DNA of 64,000 nt from Linanthus parryae (lineage: Eukaryota; Streptophyta; Magnoliopsida; Ericales; Polemoniaceae), in contig JALGPY010000002.1 of assembly GCA_023055425.1 (NCBI GenBank), positions 137,821,927 to 137,885,926 of the forward strand, given 5' to 3'. The position numbers were made by a program, and so were the translations under genes. Below, piece after piece: positions 56,346 to 64,000 of this stretch. Within the stretch, counting starts at the first letter, position 1. Every line of letters begins with the position of its first letter. The notes beneath the pieces are model-generated. The model was not told the origin of the DNA, did not search any database, and was given only the letters and a program-made list of their open reading frames with translations.

Positions 56346-57753
56346 TCTTGGAATAGATGTCCTAGAGGCAATCTAGTTTAGTATGAACAATAATTGGCTA
56401 GAACATTCATTGTATTATTTATGGAGATATTTAGTATAATCGTTAGATTTACATTTATGTTGTTTATATTAAATATCCCTAGTACCTTATACTGATTAAC
56501 AAGACAATCATCAATAGATTAGTATGGGGTTTTATTGATATGGAGATATCACGATCCAACACATGGGTATGCATTAGGCGCAATGGCATACTGGATTGAC
56601 CCATATATGAGAAGGCTACATACATGTTATGCAAAGTAACAGTGCTTCTCGCGGTGACAACAGTATTGTCATCCTTAGACTTGAAGTCACTAGATCATCT
56701 AGTTGTAGAATATTGTGTTTTGGTAGCGCCAAACGCTACACCGTGTCAGGGTAGTCATAAAGGCGCGTATCGGACACAATATGAAGCAAGCTTAGATATC
56801 GTAGTGATGTAGATAGAATTTTTCCCTCCCACATAACGGGAGAAAATATCCACGGACACTCGAGGGATAGTGCATATAGAATGTCTGGCCTGACTCAAAT
56901 AAATCAATATAGGATATTGATGTTATTTGCACGAATAAGGCTATTCCTAGGATCGAGGAACTACGGATTGGATATACCAGTGTGACTTTTATGTCTCGTG
57001 TCCAGTCTGGATATTGAGACAAAGGGATGAGACAATACTTGCACAAGGTTTGTCGGATGACTATTTCTATTAGTTGGGTGGTACGGATGTGTTGCTAGAC
57101 ACCGCTCCATATTAGTAAATAATTACTACCAACTAAGTAGAAACCTATGAGTTCAAACGCCATATGGATTGAACTAGACTTAAAAATTAATTAATATGAT
57201 TAATTTAATTATAATGATGAAAACACAACAGCTTGCTAACTTAGTAGGACTAATATCCAAGTTGGACTAATCCGAACTTGAGTAGGATTAGGAGAGGGCC
57301 TTTATGTAGTAACAAGGAGTTGTTTGACTATATAAAGGATGCCCCAAGCTTCCTTCCTACATATTAATGCACATAACATTACTTGAGTAGGAGAGAAGCA
57401 AGGAGAGAGAGCAAGAGCAAGGAGCCGACCGGCCCCTTGTCCGCCCCTTCTACCCGTCGGCCACAACAAGGAGGCCGAGCCTCCCTTTGGTCCTCATTGC
57501 GTGATTTCTTCTTCCTCTTCCATCTTTCCTAGCTAGCACAAAGGAGTTGGAGGATCTAGATCTCAATCCTAGGCGTGGATCAACCGAAGAGACACAACAT
57601 TATTTTTGTTTGAAGTCATCACAGGAGACCCACAAGGTACTTGTTATGAATCATTTACTATCGTTATGAATTCTCTTTCCTGTGGTCCTTGGAGGGTCTT
57701 TATCGGATAAATAATTGTTTATTCCACTGCGTATCCATGATCAAAGCCCTACA
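56346..57753 (+). repeat. Solo LTR of the Angela-like family
   Basis: It begins TCTTGGAATAGATGTCCTAG (the usual TG has become TC) and ends ATCAAAGCCCTACA, 1408 bp. Flanks are CCATG and CCTTG, a 5-bp duplication with one mismatch. No internal sequence is left, so it arose by recombination between two LTRs. The family TATA box (TATATAAAGG) is at about 57329-57338. Confidence 0.88.
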
Positions 57754-57860
57754 CCTTGTTGATACAACATTTACTGCTTCTTCCATCTTTGCTGCTTCAT
57801 CTTGTTTGAGTAATGGGTTCTCCGTGACTGTCCCACAACAGTCACGGCATGTGAAGTGAT

Positions 57861-58194
57861 CGCAATGGTGTGGAACTGCCAGGTTTAGGACATCCTTTGG
57901 CAGTTCACACCGCCTATAAAATTGTCCTTACCTATACACCATTGATCATTTTCCTTAGTGAAACTAAAAATCTTCAGTCGAACAAGGGGCATCTTTGGTT
58001 AGGAAGTGGAATTTTACTTCTGTTGAGGGGGTTGACTCTATAGGTCTTAGTGGAGGCCTCTGATTGCTTGTAAGCAATTTGTCAACTTTGCAGTCTTATA
58101 TAAATGCAGCAATTTAATACTAGGCACATGCACTTCAAATTTAGGCTCTTGGACCTTAGCATGTATCTATGGAGCTCCAGCCCAAAGCCGCAGA
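57861..58194 (+). pseudogene. L1 endonuclease N-terminus
   Basis: The frame pieces read VWNCQ, GLGHPLAVHTAYKIVLTYTP, LIIFLSETK, VEGVDSIGLSGGLLLL and WTLACIYGAPAQSRR. These correspond in order to the WNCRGLG, FLSETK, GRSGGL and YG(x)P motifs of plant L1 endonucleases. Three frameshifts separate them. The sequence stops abruptly at 58194 where the next LTR begins. The intact domain nicks target DNA. Confidence 0.75.
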
Positions 58195-60339
58195 TGTAAC
58201 AACTCCCCTTATCCGGCTCGGTTGAGACCGGGAGAGTGCTACGTGAATAGCGGAAATCGAGAACATTATATCCCATAAAATTTAAATAACAAGCAATTAC
58301 ATTATCTTCTTTAGGCTACAACACGTGCTTCAAAATTATAATAATGACTTTAAACTACTGTTCTCATCGTAAGGTGATGATGTCTAATTATCTATGTGTG
58401 TCTTGAATCCCGCTACTCCATAATTCCAGCTCCTAGACCTGCGGGGGAATGAAACAAAGACCGCAGTTTTTTTGAAATTCAGCAAGAAATGTGAGTGAGA
58501 TACACCTTCGCAAGTAAAAACATGAAAGGTTACAAAAGGCAACAGGGTCACGTGCTAAATTAAATAAGAGTAACAGTTATAACAACTGATTTTGATAACA
58601 AATACAATGACGTTAACAAATATAAATTGTTTCTCACGTAACTAATCCGTTTACCAAGATGTCCCAATAAAATTTTCGACACATCAAAGGTTTCTAATTT
58701 AAATATTTCACATGTGGCAAGACCTGATCAGAACGCGAATTAAATGTAAATGTTCCCAAACATAGTAATCTTATTATTATTAATTCCACAGTACCCGGGT
58801 AGAACAGTGACCACAATCAGACATTCTAAATCTTAAGTGTTGCAACACCCTCCTAAGAGCGTCAATCAAAAGAGTGGTATCTAGAAGCAGCACTCCACCT
58901 ACGGCGAAGGAGTCGGGGTGCACGTAGTGCCATATCTTTAGAGACTGAATCGTAGGGAATCATCACCCGTAATAAAAGTAACATAACTGGTTCCGGTACA
59001 TGCGAATCATTTGAACTTTACTCCGGGGATCGAACCCGAATATCTCTTTAGGAACTAAGCCCAAGGAATCATCACCCAATATATGTAACTTCGGGGATCT
59101 AACCTGATTATCTCATTAGGGACTAAGCCCAGGGAATCATCACCCAATACATGTAACTCCAGGGATCTAACCCGATTGTCTCTTTAGGGACTAAGCCCAG
59201 GGAATTTTCACCCAATATATGTAACTCCGGGGATCTAACCCGATTGTCTCTTTAGGGACTAAGCCCAGGGATTCATCACCCAATACATGTAACCCCGGGG
59301 ATCTAACCCAATTGTCTCTTTAGGGACTAAGCCCAGGGAGTCATCACCCAATACATGTAACATCACTGGTTCGTACGTTATTACTTATTTCAAATCATGT
59401 GTGACAAGTATTCCAAGCTCAAATAATATTTTGACGATTTGAAAACAATTAAAACACACTTATTAAGTAGGGGATGAAATACGACAACTATTTTCCAAAT
59501 AAGCAAGTATTAGACACGAAATAAGCTGGCACGCAAGGCTAAGCATATAACTCACAAGTATATTTTGAGACACGAAATAGAAATCACATCTTTGACACGA
59601 AGTGAGCTAGGCAATCAAAGCTAGGCATGTAAAACAAACCGCGACAGTTGAAACAACAATTATCTGGAAGTAGCCCCTACGGGTAGTCGACGTAGCCCAC
59701 ATCTACAAACTTGTCACCTAAAAATTATATTTTCGTATTTAATAACTAATCTAACATGTACAACAAATACAAGCTCTAGCAAGAGTCTCACTCGATTTTG
59801 AGATTTATTACCCGTTTCCCCCAACAATGCTATTCTTAATAATGTTCAAGACATTTAGACAATACTCTATACATTTCGTTTTAAAGGGTTCTTCAGTTTT
59901 ATTTAATACAAGAGACCACTTAGCTAGATAAGTTCCTTATTAAAAGAACATGAGAGCAAAACACGGTTAACTTATATTCATAACGTTTTGGTGAGAAAAT
60001 AATTCATGTAACTACAGAAAATAAAAAATTCATTGGTGAATACGAGAGCACGGTGAATTTCGTGGACAAGAAACTTCTTGTAAATATTTTACATACTATA
60101 ACAATGTTCATTTGCAAACCAAAATCATCTTATAAGAGTGAGAAAATAATCGAAACTGGGTATTAGGCACAATATGTTTTATTTTTGCTTAGTTTTTGAT
60201 AAAGCATTTCTTGTTTATTTTCTAACAAACAAATTGTGTACTATTTCAACAACCGGATTACATTTATACGATGAGGACAAAAAGTAGTATTTTTAGAAAA
60301 TATTTTTGTTCAGAAATCTCCATCTTTATTTTTACCTAT
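58195..60339 (+). mobile_element. LTR-like sequence inserted in the L1
   Basis: TGTAACAACTCCCC starts exactly where L1 endonuclease homology ends, and a TGTAAC start is usual in chromovirus LTRs. The right end is cut off by Tat C at 60340, so partner LTR, PBS and target duplication cannot be tested. The segment has no coding domain. Its middle holds the 68-bp array. Confidence 0.45.
58940..59365. repeat. 68-bp tandem repeat array
   Basis: The word GGGATC(T/G)AACC begins at 59026, 59094, 59162, 59230 and 59298, an exact 68-bp period, five units plus partial units at both ends. Each unit contains GGGACTAAGCCCAGGGAATC-like text. Confidence 0.92.
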
Positions 60340-60949
60340 TATAGATAGTGCTTTCTAGATAGGCACATCTTAGCCACGTGGCAATCATCCAGCACACCTA
60401 GCTGTGCTCCACACACACTGGATCACCACCCGCGCTGATCCACGTGGGGGCTGCGAGACAGGGCCCTCGCATACCACCACACGGGACCTGTAGGGACTTA
60501 GTGGTTTGGAGTCTAGAGTAAGTCATGTCGCTCGCGAGCGACAACCAAGCCCGCGCGCGACCCTTAGTAACTGCTTTGAGAGATTTATGGCACGAGCTCC
60601 ATAAACCTGGTCAACCTCATAACGGTTCCGATATACGCGGTTAACGTGGGTAACGGTCCCTATATACGCGGACGAACGTGCCGTTGTTGTTAAGCTAATT
60701 AAGCCGCCATTAATGGGCGCATTAACCCGCTACAACGGTCACATTCTCCGTTATATATAGAATCGTTAACCCTTCCATACAAGGGGTGAATCACCTGGGA
60801 TACGCGGAAGCTCTGCCAAAACTATGTCTCTCTCATACAGTGCTATTGTCTTACTCTCTCCCTACACACAACCCTACTCTTCATGTGTTCTTTCTATCCC
60901 CTGCTCTTGGTGTATATTGAATCCTCCCTGCAGGATTCTCTCGTACACA
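60340..60949 (+). repeat. 5' LTR of Tat C
   Basis: It starts TATAGATAGTGC (TGTAGATAGTGC in Tat B, so G became A at the second base) and ends CTCTCGTACACA, 610 bp. It keeps the GCGCGCG stretch absent from the 3' LTR of Tat B. Confidence 0.92.
60751..60760 (+). promoter_or_regulatory. TATA box in the Tat C LTR
   Basis: TTATATATAG lies about 410 bp into the LTR, at the same place and on the coding strand as in Tat B. Confidence 0.65.
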
Positions 60950-60951
60950 TT

Positions 60952-60971
60952 TGGTGAACCCGACGTGAAAC
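60952..60971 (+). promoter_or_regulatory. Primer-binding site of Tat C
   Basis: TGGTGAACCCGACGTGAAAC lies two bases after the LTR end, differing from Tat B only near its 3' end. Confidence 0.65.
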
Positions 60972-60989
60972 TTACCATTGCAAGAAACC

Positions 60990-62625
60990 ATGTCTCATGA
61001 AGATGACGTCAGTAACAGATCACCCTCCACGGAGACAACCTCAGGAGAGGAGACCCATCACGCCTCTGCGGCTGCCAGTGGGACTCCGGCGTTGGAGGCT
61101 CTAAACGCCACCATCCAGAATCAGGGAAAGGCCCTTCAAGCTCAATCCGCACATATGGAACGTATAATGGCCATCCTGGGAACCCTTGCTCCGAATCCTA
61201 GAGCGAGCACATCTGTCTCTCAGGGAGAGGGAACCTCTACCACTCAGGGGACTGGAGTGGTACCCACACCACCTAACTTTAATTCGCAAAACCCACTAGC
61301 AATGGTGCAATTACCCTTTGTTCAGGGGCAGACAACCCAAGTATCACCCCTTACAAAACATATTCCTCAACCACCAACTGTGGCACCCAACCTTTCTTCA
61401 CAATACCCCTTGCCTCCTCCGCTGGCACTGCTGAGCAACGTGACTTACACCCCTAGCCCGGCTGCAGCATATGTGTCCCCGCCGGCTACAACGACCCTTC
61501 CCCCTACTGTTGGGGGAAGTGCACCGGAGTGTATGACGTCGCTGCAGCGGTGCATAGATATCTTCTTGGCCAATCAGTCGTTCGCAAACACCATTATGCC
61601 AAAGGTCGATAACGATCCACCTATCCCACGTGAGATCTATCTCATGCCTAACCACGCAGGGTATAAGGCTCCTAAGTGGGACAAGTTTGAAGATGTTAAC
61701 GGGAATGACCACGAGCACGTCATACGTTTCATCGATGTGATGGGACCATACGGGGCTGATCCCAAGTGGCTGATGTGCGAGTTCCCAAAATCTTTCGGAA
61801 ATGTGGCCTACAAATGATATAGAATGTTGGAGGTCGGATCTGTTAAAACCTGGGACGACATGGCTCAGAAGTTCTACACCAAATTCTTCCAGGTGGAAGA
61901 GAAGGTTACAATGATTCATCTCTCTCGTATGTACCAGAAACGCGAGGAAGATGGAGTCACATTCATCAAGAAATTGAGAGCCAAATCCTTGGAGTGCAGA
62001 GACGAGGTGCTTGAGGGCAGGCTCGGGGAGATATGTCTACAAGGCATGCGAGATGAGTACAAAGGTATGCTGATCAACCTACAGACTCCTACCTTTTCAA
62101 AGCTGATTGAATGCACGAAAAACATAGAGCCTATAGTGGAAAGGCAGAAGAAGAAGCATGCCCCTGAACGACCCTCAGGGGGAACCACTTTTTAAGATTG
62201 GAAGATTCAGCTATAAGAGGGGGCGCGAAGCTGAGGTTAATACAGTTTTGCCGCACAAGCAACCCAGGGTTACCAACTCAGATGCGCCGCCTCTGCCATG
62301 CTCGGTAGAGGAAGTGATCGACTTATGCATACAGTGGCGTAAGGATGGAATTTTGCCTCCGCTTGAAAGGAGACCCTCTAAGGAGATGATGAGGGACCCG
62401 AAGTGGTGCGAGTGCCACGAGAAAATTATGCACCCCACAACTGATTGTAAGAAGCTCGGGAACATGGTGAGCCGAAAAATGAAGGACGGCGAGTTGATTG
62501 TCTGCGATTAGAGGCAGGACGTGCGAAGCAACCCGCTGCCAGCTCATGCGAAGCAAGAGCCGAAAGGTAAAGAGATAGCCTTGATCGCGATTATGGATCT
62601 TAAATAGATCGCGGAAGATGGCTTG
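60990..62625 (+). pseudogene. Tat C gag
   Basis: The frame starts MSHEDDVSN and has the same Pro/Thr/Gln-rich N-terminus as Tat B, the retrotransposon-gag domain (VGSVKTWDDMAQKF to LIECTKNIEP) and the zinc motif CECHEKIMHPTTDC near 62410. A TGA replaces the Trp codon near 61817 (VAYK-stop-YRML; Tat B has YKWYR). A one-base frameshift lies near 62190, and TAG codons lie near 62511 and 62607. Confidence 0.9.
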
Positions 62626-63596
62626 CCTATCATTTCCGAAATTCACAATGATGAGGACTACAGCATAGACACGGAGGACGAGCGTGCCTATCGAATGAAG
62701 GGGTCGCACGGGTTCAGTAAGTTCTTCGACGAAATGAACTTTTCAGACAAGTGCCGGAAAGAAATGACAAAGGCAATTTTAAGGGTAGCAGAAGACTTCG
62801 AGGAAGACATCGTGGTATCCAATGGTAAAGTTGTTAGGGCGTCTCGCTCTATGGAAAAGGTTATGACCTTCTCCGCAAGTGACAAGAGGACGGACTCGAG
62901 CCACCAGAAGCCTTTGTACATGACGGCGGTGATTAATAATGCTGAATTCAAGAGGGCATTTGTTGATGGAGGAGCAGCCGTGAACGTGGTCTCGCTTAAC
63001 ACTCTAAAACTAGCAGGAATCCCGGAGAAGAAGATTGTCAGACGCCCATCCCCGCTGATGGGATTCAGGAGTGATTCCAGGATGACGATAGGATGGATTC
63101 TTCTGGGCCTCCAGATAGGAAAATCAAATTTTCAGCCAAATTCTACGTTATTGATGCGAATACCACGTATCACATGATCATAGGGCGAGCTTGGATTCAT
63201 AGTTTTGACGCAGTACCCTCGACAGCTCACCAGGTGATGAAGGCCATCTGGAACAATAGAGTAGTGGAGATACCGGCTTCGGTAAATCCCTTCAATCTAA
63301 ACGAGGCGCACCTCACTGAAGCGGTGTGGTTTACCGAAATGGCGGACGAGCAAACGCCGAGGCCGTTTAATCCAACTCCTTTGCCTCGATGGGAAGACAT
63401 CAAGGATCAATAACCGGCAGGAGTGATGGTGACAATGGAGGATGCCAAGGAAAAGTTTTCCACACGTGAGGAGGCACCGCCGGTCGCCTATCAAAGAAAG
63501 AACGTGTACACTCTGAAAAGAGTGGTAAAACATGATCTCGCAGGCAAAGAGATAGAAAGCTTCTACTCCAATGGGAAGAAGTGCTACCGCATATGA
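62626..63596 (+). pseudogene. Tat C aspartic protease
   Basis: It reads AEFKRAFVDGGAAVNVVS (active-site Asp in VDGG near 62962), PLMGFRSDSRMTIGWIL, then after a frameshift near 63120 KFYVIDANTTYHMIIGRAWIH. A TAA near 63411 and a TGA near 63594 follow. The second stop is at the same codon as in Tat B. Confidence 0.88.
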
Positions 63597-64000
63597 AGGT
63601 GCGCGGGGGTACCCCCATTCGAGCATGGGGATATCCCTCGGCAAATCAATCAAATCGAACATGTTACGGAGGTAGACAAACCAACATCAGAGATTTCAGA
63701 GGAAAAGCTGAGAGAAGCACCTGAGTGCATGGAGGATAAGCCAAAACCTCAGAAGAAAGAGTTGAAGGAGGTGTTCTTAAGCCCAGGCAAAGAAAAGAAG
63801 ACACCCGTCTTTTTGAGCGCATACCTCACAAGCGATGAAGAGGCGAGATTGCTGCAGCTACTGACTGAGTACAAAGATGTATTTGCCTGGGAATACGATG
63901 AAATGCCTGGTTTGGACGCAAGCATCAGTATGCACAGGTTAGATGTTATCCTAGGATCTAAACCATTAAAGCAAAGCACGAGAAGCTTCAGGCCAGAGAT
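63597..64000 (+). pseudogene. Tat C start of reverse transcriptase, cut by window end
   Basis: The frame reopens after the TGA with PPFEHGDIPRQINQIEHV and runs open to the window end through ECMEDKPKPQKKELKEVF, LLQLLTEYKDVFAWEYDEMP and RSFRPEI. It matches the start of RT in Tat B residue for residue over most positions. The catalytic domain lies beyond the window. Confidence 0.85.

Larger units (their letters stand above)
53941..58194 (+). mobile_element. L1-type LINE relic, interrupted by a solo LTR
   Basis: ORF1 with DUF4283 and a CCHC knuckle lies at 54107-55600, and the first part of an apurinic-type endonuclease at 57861-58194, both on the + strand and in the order of plant L1 elements. 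A solo Angela LTR (56346-57753) separates them. At 58195 another LTR begins inside the endonuclease, so RT and the 3' end are absent from the window. Confidence 0.75.
60340..64000 (+). mobile_element. Ty3/gypsy Tat-lineage element C (5' part, same family as B)
   Basis: LTR, PBS, gag, protease and the region before RT are present on the + strand and closely match Tat B. The window ends just after the EYKDVFAWEYDEMP segment, so RT, integrase, antisense gene and 3' LTR are outside. Stops and frameshifts differ from those of Tat B except for one shared TGA near 63594. Confidence 0.93.

Noticed and set aside
58940..59365. 68-bp repeats considered as a CRISPR array
   Set aside because: The repeats are directly tandem without unique spacers, and the DNA is plant nuclear.
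1..64000. An undescribed defence or host gene cluster
   Set aside because: Nearly every coding segment can be assigned to a transposable element. The only non-standard cargo is the antisense mobile-domain gene and the captured receptor-kinase piece.

Overview
This window is plant nuclear DNA, almost certainly from a flowering plant and probably a eudicot. Nothing in it looks like an intact host gene. It is a nested stack of transposable elements: Ty3/gypsy elements of the Tat group (recognised by a second RNase H domain between the RT-RNase H and the integrase), a Ty1/copia family with 1.4-kb LTRs that resembles Angela/BARE, one non-autonomous Mutator-like element, an L1-type LINE, a PIF/Harbinger transposase relic, and fragments of two further LTR elements. 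I read no tRNA, rRNA, CRISPR or bacterial feature.

Layout. 1-1892: the 3' part of an LTR element that cuts into the gag of Tat element A. 1893-~12715: Tat A on the + strand, with degenerate gag, protease, RT, two RNases H and integrase, then a long 3' region carrying an antisense ORF, then its 3' LTR. Tat A sits inside the gag of Angela copy A3 (minus strand, ~12716-15998: gag start, leader and 5' LTR). 15999-18003: PIF/Harbinger transposase relic. 18004-22942: Angela copy A2 (+), with both LTRs but two large internal deletions. 22943-23710: unassigned flank. 23711-46786: Angela copy A1 (minus) with a perfect 5-bp target duplication. A1 is split just upstream of gag by Tat element B (29103-43768, minus).

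Tat B is the most complete element. It has paired LTRs, PBS and PPT, and one 6.3-kb gag-pol reading frame broken only by stop codons. Its 7-kb 3' region carries a multi-exon gene for a plant-mobile-domain protein, transcribed opposite to gag-pol. 46787-47684: unassigned flank. 47685-53778: Mutator-like element with a perfect 9-bp target duplication, a captured fragment of a leucine-rich-repeat receptor kinase, a long internal inverted repeat and a small nested hairpin element. 53941-58194: L1 relic (ORF1 with DUF4283 and zinc knuckle, then the start of the endonuclease), interrupted by a solo Angela LTR (56346-57753). 58195-60339: another LTR-like sequence with a 68-bp tandem array. 60340-64000: Tat element C (+), same family as Tat B, running off the window at the start of RT.

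Order of events read from the nesting: Angela copies inserted first, Tat A and Tat B then landed inside them, and the unrelated LTR element landed in Tat A. The L1 was hit by an Angela copy (now a solo LTR) and by the 58-kb LTR, which was itself cut by Tat C. Stops and frameshifts show that every coding region is decayed to some degree; the longest undamaged stretch is the first exon of the antisense gene in Tat B.
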